From assembly GCA_949825045.1 (NCBI GenBank), contig OX463813.1, positions 24,658,001 through 24,722,000 on the forward strand: a DNA stretch of 64,000 nucleotides, read 5' to 3'. Position numbers and translations under genes: made by a program. The stretch is from Argyresthia goedartella. Its lineage: Eukaryota; Arthropoda; Insecta; Lepidoptera; Argyresthiidae. The notes under the pieces are model-generated. The model searched no databases. It saw only the letters and a list, made by a program, of their open reading frames with translations, and was not told the DNA's origin. Of the stretch, positions 56,041 to 64,000 are shown piece after piece; positions within the stretch are counted from its first letter, which is position 1, and each line of letters starts with the position of its first letter.

Positions 56041-57713
56041 CAATTTACACACTTATATAATTCAATTCAATTCAATTCAATTTCTTTATTTCAGGTTATA
56101 GACCCATACATTACAAAATTAAAATTACAATTAAATTAAACACAAGTCATAAACACAAATTAATAAATTAAATAAATTAATAAATTAAATTAAATTAGAT
56201 TAGATTCAAATTAGAATTAATGAAAAATTAAGAATAAGGAATGGTATTCCACACTGCTAGGACAGACAGGTGTGCAGACGTTCCCAGTGCCCCAGCAGCG
56301 GTGAATCCCATCTGTCCGCAAACGTGCACAGAATGAAGTTGGGACTACCACAGATGCGGGCCTTTAACGAGGCGCAGCGTTTTCTAATTATTGCGTGGAA
56401 TCGGTCAATCCTTGCCTCCGCAAACATGCCTGAGGCGCTGCAGTGCCGCGGCAGCCCCATCAACACCCTGTACGTGTTGTTGTACTGGACCCGCAGAGCG
56501 CTGTATATCCTCTGCGTGTAGTTGACCCACAGGCTGCAGGTATAGAAGGACTGGCAGTATGCTCCGAAGAGCGTCCGCTTAGCTTCTTCACTGCAATGTG
56601 CAAACCTGCGGGCCAACATGTTGCAACGAACAGCCAGCGCTCTGCGTTACCTCTCCATGTCGAGGTTATCTTTAAGATCCTCAGAGACCCAGTGGCCCAG
56701 ATATTTAAACTTATCTACTTCATTCAAGGGAGTACCATATAATGTGACTGGCGGTACATTCAAGTATGTTTTTGTGCCCGACTTGAATAACATAAATTCA
56801 CTTTTCTTCACATAGTATCTGAGCCCATGAGCGTCAGCATACGATTCACAAATAAGCAACAGCTTACGCAATGCCCCGATCGAGGGACTCAGCAGCACCA
56901 TGTCGTCAGCATAACTTATATTATTAATACATTTCCCGTCTATATGACAGCCCACCCTAGTGCTGCTGAGCTCCTCGATCAGCTGATTCATGTACAAGTT
57001 GAAGAGTTTAGGAGACGTCAAGCCACCCTGTCTCACCCCACACTCCAACCTGTACACATCAGACTGTGATCCAGCCCATTTGACACTGTTTCTCTGATGA
57101 CCATACCAATATTTGAATAATGAAGCAATTTCAGGACTCAAGTTAGTTTCACTATGCAGTTTTTTCCAGAGTGTGTCATAGTCAACCAAGTCGAAGGCCT
57201 TTGACAAGTCCAAATAACACGCATAAACAGGCGTTTTTCTGTTGGTGTAGTACTGAACAGTTTGCTTGAGGCTAAAAATGGCAGTCTCCGTTGACAGTCC
57301 AGGCCTGAACCCAAACTGAGCGTCATGTAGGTTTAGATGCCCATCCAGCTGTTTATCAAGCAAACTGTCCAGCACTTTTGCAATCACTGTCGCGAGTGAT
57401 ATCGGCCTGTAGTTACCCAAATCGGAAATATCACCCGTTTTGTTTTTAACAATGGGAACAACGAGTGTGTACATGAGATCGTCAGGTAGATAAGAATGAC
57501 TAATGCACATATTATAAAACAATGCTAGAACTCTTGCAAGGTAATGTCCGACATGCTGCAGATGCTCTATGCTGAGATCATCATGTCCTGGGGATTTTCC
57601 TCTCACCATGTTTTTGATTATACCAGCTACTTCCTTGGCAGAAAACATAACTTTTAATTCCCCTGAGAAACTCTCATCATCGGGCATCCGCAGCGACGCT
57701 GACCCAAGAGGTG
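56041..57713 (-). pseudogene. LINE ORF2, reverse transcriptase and C-terminus (one stop; split by BEL copy 2)
   Basis: From 57713 downward the minus strand reads TPLGSASL, MVRGKSPGHDDLSIEH, NYRPISLATVIAKVLD, AQFGFRPGLSTETA, CYLDLSKAFDLVDY (first catalytic Asp), GVRQGGLTSPKLFNLYMNQL, ISYADDMVLLSPS (active site) and FKYLGHWVSEDLKD. A single TAA at about 56644-56646 (after DNLDMER) interrupts it. The same frame then continues NMLARRFAHCSEEAKR to a natural stop at about 56257. A 3' UTR ends in a (TTGAA)n run near 56060. The first half of the same ORF is at 63337-64000. The clade is not assigned; GVRQGG in place of GVPQG separates it from the other LINEs here. Confidence 0.87.
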
Positions 57714-58236
57714 TGTTCAGGCCTCTCGGCACCCGCGACCTCGCAGGGGCCCATAGCTACGAGGTAGCGTAGCGACCGGATGCCAAGAAGCAAGAACGTC
57801 GGCGATTCACCGAGCTAATGTAAATAGATTCTATCTGACCTGGTCTGTGCTTCGTTCCCGTCAAACTCCTGTCTCTCTGCAAGGCCTGGGTGCACCCTAG
57901 GCTCTTCTTGGTAGACAGGTTCTTCAGCCAACCAGGTATGGCTGGCAGGCCAGCTTCGACGAACACAGTGGGAAAACCAATCGGCCACGTAAATACGAAC
58001 TTTATCTGGTTCGGAGAACCACAATACACTCAGCTATAAGACAATCCTGAGGGGAGCCCGAATACAATTCCAGATGGCTTACGATTTTAATTCAATGCCC
58101 CATACCAATACGCGTTCCATCGCGAGGGCCTTTCGTCTGTCAGTTGTCAAAAACTGCTCTGTTGGCAGCAACTGTCAAATTCAAAATGGCCGTTCCGAAA
58201 CCATCGATCGAGTATCGATTTTGAATCGAACAATCA
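57714..58236 (-). repeat. 3' LTR of BEL copy 2
   Basis: 523 bp, TG...CA. It differs from the 5' LTR by about four changes (positions 57720, about 57736-57737, 58221). The adjoining GGGCGGG (minus strand, 58237-58243) looks like the end of a polypurine tract. Confidence 0.92.
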
Positions 58237-58264
58237 CCCGCCCGGACAGGCACCCACCTGTCCC

Positions 58265-60646
58265 TTAATCTACGGGCAGCCGAGACAACGTTGCTACCGC
58301 TCGTTTTAGTACCGAGCCTCCTACTAGAACCTCTGCAGACCGGGGGGTCCCGTCCCTGCCAGGGAACAAGTTAACAATGCGCCCCCTGCGCCAACGCAGT
58401 GGCGGTAGGTTAGCATCCTTAACCAGAACGAGGTCACCAACACTAGAGGGGCTGGTTTTGTCAGTCCACTTAAGGCGCTGTTGTAAGATATGCAGATACT
58501 CGAGCGACCAACGCTTCCAGAAATTCTGAGTAAACTGCTGCAACATCTGATACCCTGACAACCGATACAATTTCACTCCCTCGAAGGGGTGCTCGGGCAA
58601 CGCGTTAAGTGGCTGTCCTATCAAGAAATGGCCTGGGGTCAGAGCCTCCAGGTCATTTGGATCCGAGCTGAGCGGACACAACGGTCGCGAATTGAGATCG
58701 GCCTCGATCTTACAAAACAATGTCGCGAGCTCCTCAAAAGTCAGCGCGGTCTGACCTACTATACGCCCCAAGTGCGTCTTAGCTGACTTAACTACGGCCT
58801 CAAAAATCCCACCCCAGTGGGGGCAACTCGGTGGGCTGAAGGTCCACTGTATACCCCGACGGGAGAGGGCCGTTCCAATATCCACTTTATTTACATTCAA
58901 AAAGTTGACTATCTCTCGTAAGCATCGTTCCGCACCGATGTAGTTAGTGCCGTTATCAGAGCGGATCAAAGTTGGAAGTCCCCTTCGAGAAACAAACCTA
59001 TCCAAACAAGCAATGAAAGCCTCTGTCGAGAGATCAGCAACGAGCTCGAGTTCAGGAGCCCGACATCCCCTGGATGCACAATCAGACGGGTTCAATTCTC
59101 CTGGTACATGTCTCCAAGTCAGTGGGACCTCAGACGACACAATCTGGGAGACACGGTTCGCAACAAAAACCTCTAAGGTATGGACCGAAGCCTTCAGCCA
59201 GCACAAAACAATCTGGCTGTCCGTCCACGCGTACACCGTATCCTCCAAAACCACTGACCCACGCAACACTGTTAGAGTGTGATTCAAAGGCTTGGTCAAA
59301 AGAGCAGCCCCGGACAGTTCCAGTTTTGGAATCGTCATCCTTGTCCGAATAGGCGCTACCTTGCTTTTTGCCAAAACCAAACGCACGTCGACCTCCCCGG
59401 TGGAGGTGACGGTTCGCAAATAAACCGCTGCCGCAAACCCTCGTTCAGAGGCATCACAAAACCCGTGAAGGGTTGCCCTGTAATCCCCAGCAGGGACCAA
59501 TTTCCTCGGCAGCGATACATTATTTATGTCCGATAGCGAAGTGAACATTTGCGTCCAATCAGTCAACAAATCACCTGAGAGGTGGGTGTCCCAGGTCAAC
59601 TGAGCCGCCCATAGCCTTTGCATAAAACATTTGAGAGCAAAGGTGACTGGAGAAATCCATCCATTCGGGTCGAACGTTCTCGCAATCGTTGATAGTACTG
59701 ACCGCTTCGTCCAGGCCTTCGGTGTTTCTAAAACCACCCGATAGGTAAACTCATCATGGACGGGCCGGTACTGAATTCCAAGCACTGACAACATGTTAGG
59801 GTTGTCAGGATTCTCAAAAACGTGCGGGTCTTGTTGAAACTCATCTGGGAGACCAGCCATCAACTCAGGGGAGTTGGACATCCACTTGCGTAGTTCATAG
59901 CCGCCTCGTTCCAGCAATTGAACGAGCTCGTCACGTCGGTCCAGAGCTTCCTCTACACTGGCTGCCCCTGTGCAGACGTCATCGACGTACAAATCTTGCT
60001 CCAGGATAGCAGCGGCTCTAGGATAGCTCACACGGTCACGCGACGCCAACTCCCGCAGGGTACGCATCGCCAAATACGGGCTAGACCGTAACCCATACGT
60101 GTTCGTGTTCAACTCATAGACCTTGACTGGCTCGGCCGTGGACTCACGCCAAAGTATCAACTGATACCTTCTGTCAGCCGGATGAATTACCGTTTGCCTA
60201 AACATCATCCGAATGTCTGCGACAAATACAACCTGGTGCCTCCGAAAGCTCGTGAGAATATCCGAAATATCACGACTCAACTTGGGTCCCGAATGTAGAC
60301 ACTGATTCAGGGACATCCCATTCGAGGTAGGTGCTGACCCATCAAAAACAACTCGAATCTTGCCGGTAGGGGTTCGTAGGACGGCATGGTGTGGAAGGAA
60401 ACAATGATCCTCAGATCTCCAGTCCACACCCGATACCGACATGTGTCCTAACGACTCATACTCCCTCATGAAATCGACGTATTTTTGTTTAAATACGGCG
60501 TCCCTTGACATCCTACGCTCCATCGACATCAATCTCGTCTCAGCCATCTTCCTAGATTCTCCTAGTGGCGGTCGATCGGCCCTGAAAGGCAGTCGAGTTA
60601 CAAAACGACCAGAACGAAGGCGACCAGTACTATTCTGGTAAAACAA
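58265..60646 (-). CDS. BEL copy 2 pol, 793-aa frame with RT, RNase H and a headless integrase
   Basis: The uninterrupted frame begins inside what would be the pol polyprotein (FYQNSTGRLRSG, matching copy 1); upstream, EEEC is still in frame, so the listed start is arbitrary. RT: KIRVVFDGSAPTSNGMSLNQ, VVFVADIRMMFRQ and YVDDVCTGA. RNase H: FCDASERG, PKLELSGA, WTDSQIVLCW and NPSDCASRGC, all acidic residues present. At CRAPEL/ELVADLSTEAF the text jumps, in frame, over the HHCC finger and the first integrase Asp. SDNGTNYIG and GGIFEAVVKS keep the second Asp and the Glu. It ends SRLPVD and TAA about 30 bp before the LTR. The protein cannot integrate on its own. Confidence 0.88.
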   Translation of the reverse strand: MFYQNSTGRLRSGRFVTRLPFRADRPPLGESRKMAETRLMSMERRMSRDAVFKQKYVDFMREYESLGHMSVSGVDWRSEDHCFLPHHAVLRTPTGKIRVVFDGSAPTSNGMSLNQCLHSGPKLSRDISDILTSFRRHQVVFVADIRMMFRQTVIHPADRRYQLILWRESTAEPVKVYELNTNTYGLRSSPYLAMRTLRELASRDRVSYPRAAAILEQDLYVDDVCTGAASVEEALDRRDELVQLLERGGYELRKWMSNSPELMAGLPDEFQQDPHVFENPDNPNMLSVLGIQYRPVHDEFTYRVVLETPKAWTKRSVLSTIARTFDPNGWISPVTFALKCFMQRLWAAQLTWDTHLSGDLLTDWTQMFTSLSDINNVSLPRKLVPAGDYRATLHGFCDASERGFAAAVYLRTVTSTGEVDVRLVLAKSKVAPIRTRMTIPKLELSGAALLTKPLNHTLTVLRGSVVLEDTVYAWTDSQIVLCWLKASVHTLEVFVANRVSQIVSSEVPLTWRHVPGELNPSDCASRGCRAPELELVADLSTEAFIACLDRFVSRRGLPTLIRSDNGTNYIGAERCLREIVNFLNVNKVDIGTALSRRGIQWTFSPPSCPHWGGIFEAVVKSAKTHLGRIVGQTALTFEELATLFCKIEADLNSRPLCPLSSDPNDLEALTPGHFLIGQPLNALPEHPFEGVKLYRLSGYQMLQQFTQNFWKRWSLEYLHILQQRLKWTDKTSPSSVGDLVLVKDANLPPLRWRRGRIVNLFPGRDGTPRSAEVLVGGSVLKRAVATLSRLPVD

Positions 60647-62214
60647 CTCGCACTCTTCTTCGTCTGCGTCGACTCGACCCGAATGTCCCGCTGAGTCGGA
60701 TGCTGAGTCGCAACCGAAAACTCAGGGCCCCCCATGTGATGACCCTGAGTGCGGCCCTGCACCCCTGGGTGGCTGCGTGCTTGTGGCCCCATTGCCCGCT
60801 GAGTCGGATGCTGAGTCGCAACCGAAAACTCAGGGCCCCCCATGTGATGACCCCGAGTGCGGCCCTGCACCCTAGTACCGCCCTGTGCACGTGGGGACAT
60901 TGGCCCCTGAGTTGCGCTCCGAGACGCAAACGAATTCTCAGGGCCCCATGCCGTGTCACCCTGGGTACGGCCCTGTGGTGGCTGTTGGCCGGACCGGTTC
61001 ATGCACAACAAATTGTGGTGGGCCCCACCACGGTATCCGCACAATTTTGTGCGCGTGCAGTCCCTAGCCATGTGTGGCCCGAGGCACAGGAAGCACCAGC
61101 TCCGCTGCTTGGCCATCCGGCGCCGTCCCTCAACCCTAAGTTCCCCGAACTTATTGCAATCGGCCACAGCATGGCCAATCTGCCTACAACATGGGCAGGT
61201 CTCACCTGCACCCCTGGGTGGGGTCAATGCACTCACAGTCCCATACGACTGCCGGTTGGTGCGGTCCTTCCTCGTCGGAGGGCCCCTACTCACAGCGCTC
61301 CCGGCAGCTCTCTGTGGCTCCGAAGGATGGGTGACCGTCAACCCCAAGTTCTCTGCCCGTCGAGCCTCCTCTTCCAAAAATCCGACCAAGTCGGAGAAGG
61401 CGGGCAGGTCCTCGGCCGACCTCCCGTGAGACTGTTCGAAACGAGTCTGCACGTCAGCGGGTAGGCGGGAAAGTACAATGTACAGCAGTAGGTAGGACCA
61501 TTCACCAACCGGAAGTCCAAGATTCTCTAGGGCCTTGGTGACGGACAACAACGGGTTCAAAACCTCCGTCTGTATGGCCCCGACCTTGTTCACAACCGGG
61601 ATGCTAAACAAACGGTTCAGTTGGGCATCGGCCAACCTCCGTTTGTTGTGGTAACGTCTGACCAGCAATTGCCTGGCCGTTTCATAGTTACCCTCCGTAA
61701 CTGTCAAATGAGCGACCAGCTCCCTGGGCTCACCCCTCAATGCTGCCACCAGCTGAGCCATCTTGACAGACTTGGTAATGTCCGATCGCATGTGCACCAA
61801 GCTGTCGAACAGATTGATGAAGCTCATCCATTCACCGGACACTCCGTCAAAAGTAGGCATAGTTATGGCAGGTAACCTGGACCCCGAACCCTGATGCGGC
61901 AGAGGCGCCCCAATGCCACCACTATGGCTGGACTCGCGCTGCCTACGTATGTCCGCAGCCCTCTGCGTGATAGCAGCCGCCATCTCCATACACTGGTCGA
62001 CATCCCCTAGCAACCGTGACAGCCTGTCAGGTGCGCAACCATCAACTGCTTCCGCCTGCGCGGACAATTCGAGCACCCTGTTGTAGCGTTCCTTAACGTC
62101 CATAGACCGCTCCAATACCACATCATGCCTATCTAAACGGTCTATCAGACCGTGTGCGGAGGAAAACCATCTGAGCTCCTTAGAAACACCCTTCTGTATT
62201 TCAGACAACGACAT
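60598..62214 (-). CDS. BEL copy 2 gag, 538-aa frame
   Basis: Begins at ATG 62212-62214 (MSLSEIQKGVSKELRW). The core TMPTFDGVSGEWMSFINLFD and LVAALRGEPRELVAHL is DUF1759-like gag. YHNKRRLADAQLNRLFSIP follows. Zinc knuckles: CPCCRQIGHAVADC, CFLCLGPHMARDC, and CGYRGGAHHNLLC, in which one Cys is replaced by Arg. The C-terminus has 36-aa repeats with GHHMGGPEFSVATQHPTQR. Gag forms the particle that packages element RNA. It ends just past the pol frame's start in a different phase, a result of the deletion, since BEL elements normally have one gag-pol frame. Confidence 0.88.
   Translation of the reverse strand: MSLSEIQKGVSKELRWFSSAHGLIDRLDRHDVVLERSMDVKERYNRVLELSAQAEAVDGCAPDRLSRLLGDVDQCMEMAAAITQRAADIRRQRESSHSGGIGAPLPHQGSGSRLPAITMPTFDGVSGEWMSFINLFDSLVHMRSDITKSVKMAQLVAALRGEPRELVAHLTVTEGNYETARQLLVRRYHNKRRLADAQLNRLFSIPVVNKVGAIQTEVLNPLLSVTKALENLGLPVGEWSYLLLYIVLSRLPADVQTRFEQSHGRSAEDLPAFSDLVGFLEEEARRAENLGLTVTHPSEPQRAAGSAVSRGPPTRKDRTNRQSYGTVSALTPPRGAGETCPCCRQIGHAVADCNKFGELRVEGRRRMAKQRSWCFLCLGPHMARDCTRTKLCGYRGGAHHNLLCMNRSGQQPPQGRTQGDTAWGPENSFASRSATQGPMSPRAQGGTRVQGRTRGHHMGGPEFSVATQHPTQRAMGPQARSHPGVQGRTQGHHMGGPEFSVATQHPTQRDIRVESTQTKKSASCFTRIVLVAFVLVVL
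60687..61000 (-). repeat. 108-bp coding tandem repeats in gag
   Basis: CCCGCTGAGTCGGATGCTGA recurs at 60687 and 60795 (108 bp apart); a third, diverged unit starts near 60904. The first two are nearly identical over their whole length. Copy 1 shows no equivalent. Confidence 0.85.
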
Positions 62215-62812
62215 GATCGGAACGATACTTACTCACAATTTGCAGTAACTCAATTATATTGGACCCTCCAGTCTACAACACAAACGAGGGAACCCTAATC
62301 TATAACTTAAACAATGCTGGTTTCCCCAAACAATAGAAACCGAGTTTTATATCTACACAAATTCTGTAAACAACAATTTAGTTTCCCTATATCATATAAA
62401 ACACACAGATAGTCAATATTAGTTCAAGTTATAAATTGCTATAAACTGAAAACAATGTCCAAACATTCATTAGCATTACTAGACCACTAATAGATTGACT
62501 ATGCAAACTTCAAACTGCAAACATGATATGACTTCAATGCAAATTTCAATTCACCTACAATGTACCTGTAATGTAATTACTATTCTGAGTCACATCTCAG
62601 TACAACTGGTCATTTAGGGAAAACTGTTATGTCTGTCTGTCTACTACCAGCAGTAGACCCATAACTTATAATACTACCAATCTATGTGGATACAGGAACA
62701 AAACCAAGTTAGCTAATAACCGCCTATACCTACTGATTGATAGTCCCAAATCGTGGGTTCCTGGAGCCTTGACGGCTGCAAATCTCAGGAAACCACGCTC
62801 TTGCTACCAAAA
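62215..62812 (-). other. BEL copy 2 leader and primer-binding site
   Basis: Non-coding leader between LTR and gag. Immediately inside the LTR the minus strand reads TTTTGGTAGCAAGAGCGTGG, starting with TGG after a short spacer as primer sites do. It is nearly the same as in copy 1. Confidence 0.75.
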
Positions 62813-63336
62813 TGTTCAAGCCTCTCGGCACCCGATGACCTCGCAGGGGCCCATAGCTACGAGGTAGCGTAGCGACCGGATGCCAAGAAGCAAGAACGTC
62901 GGCGATTCACCGAGCTAATGTAAATAGATTCTATCTGACCTGGTCTGTGCTTCGTTCCCGTCAAACTCCTGTCTCTCTGCAAGGCCTGGGTGCACCCTAG
63001 GCTCTTCTTGGTAGACAGGTTCTTCAGCCAACCAGGTATGGCTGGCAGGCCAGCTTCGACGAACACAGTGGGAAAACCAATCGGCCACGTAAATACGAAC
63101 TTTATCTGGTTCGGAGAACCACAATACACTCAGCTATAAGACAATCCTGAGGGGAGCCCGAATACAATTCCAGATGGCTTACGATTTTAATTCAATGCCC
63201 CATACCAATACGCGTTCCATCGCGAGGGCCTTTCGTCTGTCAGTTGTCAAAAACTGCTCTGTTGGCAGCAACTGTCAAATTCAAAATGGCCGTTCCGAAA
63301 CCATCGATCGAGTATCGATTCTGAATCGAACAATCA
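62813..63336 (-). repeat. 5' LTR of BEL copy 2
   Basis: 524 bp; base for base offset 5100 from the 3' LTR across nearly its whole length. The outer flank shows GGGCGGG (63337-63343 read on minus), the same 7 bases that border the inner edge of the 3' LTR. Confidence 0.92.
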
Positions 63337-64000
63337 CCCGCCCTCAACTCTAAAGTGACTTCTAAAAGCCTCTGCAATGTCAGCAGGATCATGCACCCCG
63401 GCCACGCCCACAGGAAGACTCGGCCTTGGGTTTAATTTGTTTGTCGATTTCCAGAATCTGTAATAGTCTTTATCCTTGTGATGTTTAGCTATTATGTCCA
63501 TCTTTATTTGGTTTTCATGGGTTTGACACCATTTTAGCTTAGCTTTGAAACACTTCCTCGACTCGTACATATACTGGTAAATGGGTCCTGAGCTAGGTCG
63601 GCCATGAAGTAACCACACCTTGTAACAAAGCCGAGCCTGCCCATGGGCGCCCCCGACGTGCCTGTTCCAGCCGGTTACATATTTGCCCTTCCTAGGCTTG
63701 GATTCGCAAAAACTTAGGGTAGCACCGCGAGATAGTATGTTTGCTATACTTCTATACATTTCATCTAACAAAAGTCTGTGATGCAAGTTGGGGCAGTATT
63801 TGCCAGCGCATGAGGTAAATTGAACTGGAAAGTCAATGTCTTTCAGTTTAGAGTTACAATATTCCTTATATTTTAATATTTGGCTAGCATCACGTATGCC
63901 CCACTTTACTTTGTTACATAAAAACTTAGTTTCGGCTAGTTTAGGTTTAACCAAGCTGAAGTTGCACTCTATTTGGATAGGTAAGTGGTCAGAACTGTAT
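63337..64000 (-). pseudogene. LINE ORF2, end of endonuclease and linker (continues past right edge)
   Basis: Minus strand from the right edge: YSSDHLPIQIECNFS, the catalytic SDH of an APE endonuclease, then an open linker (VKPKLAETKFLCNKVKWG, ARLCYKVWLLHGRPSSGPIY) to DPADIAEAFRSHFRVE. There BEL copy 2 interrupts, and the reading resumes at 57713 with TPLGSASL. No stop was seen in this half. The ORF extends beyond the window. Confidence 0.85.

Larger units (their letters stand above)
57714..63336 (-). mobile_element. BEL/Pao LTR retrotransposon, copy 2: young, internally deleted
   Basis: 5.6-kb minus-strand element inserted in a LINE ORF2. Its LTRs are over 99% identical, and the primer site, gag and a long pol frame are present. 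Two internal deletions relative to copy 1 remove the protease block and a segment from the end of RNase H into integrase. Proteins are close to those of copy 1, but the LTRs are unrelated in sequence and length. Confidence 0.93.

Noticed and set aside
57757..58029. 90-aa frame, repeated exactly at 62857-63129
   Set aside because: Lies inside both LTRs of BEL copy 2, so it is duplicated LTR sequence rather than a gene.
60700..61464. 254-aa plus-strand frame
   Set aside because: Antisense to gag of BEL copy 2; its length is helped by the 108-bp repeats and high GC.

Overview
The window is repeat-rich intergenic DNA from an insect, most likely a moth or butterfly. It is AT-rich and contains no rRNA, no tRNA that folds convincingly, and no host gene I can name. 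The lepidopteran assignment rests on the mix of families: a LINE with an FP-domain ORF1, tRNA-derived SINEs whose bodies I recall from lepidopteran genomes, piggyBac, BEL/Pao elements, and a repeat ending in GGGTTCCGTACCC and CGCACTTGACCGG. This is recognition from memory; no search was run.

Layout. 0-3 kb: decayed Jockey/CR1-group LINE (ORF1 tail, endonuclease, reverse transcriptase). 3-27 kb: scattered SINEs of three families (called SINE-A, SINE-B and SINE-C here), fold-back elements, LINE scraps, and a 31-bp satellite at 12.8-13.4 kb. 27.4-31.5 kb: two related mariner copies; the second is split by a complete piggyBac element (28776-31340) with TTAA duplications, 13-bp terminal repeats and an apparently intact, probably spliced transposase gene. 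31.5-40.5 kb: microsatellite, LINE relics, fold-backs and a 5'-truncated LINE RT. 40.5-47.4 kb: decayed BEL/Pao element (copy 1, minus strand). 47.4-56 kb: SINEs, a GT microsatellite, a tandem array built from a SINE head and an unidentified 156-aa ORF. 56-64 kb: a nearly intact LINE ORF2 (minus strand) interrupted by a young BEL/Pao element (copy 2, 57714-63336). Copy 2 has near-identical LTRs and long open gag and pol frames, but lacks the protease region and the first part of integrase.

How the parts relate. The insertions are nested and can be ordered: mariner before piggyBac, SINE-A before the GGGTTCCG repeat (20.9-21.5 kb), LINE before BEL copy 2. The two BEL elements have similar proteins but unrelated LTRs. 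The only element that looks capable of autonomous movement is the piggyBac; BEL copy 2 could move only with proteins supplied in trans.
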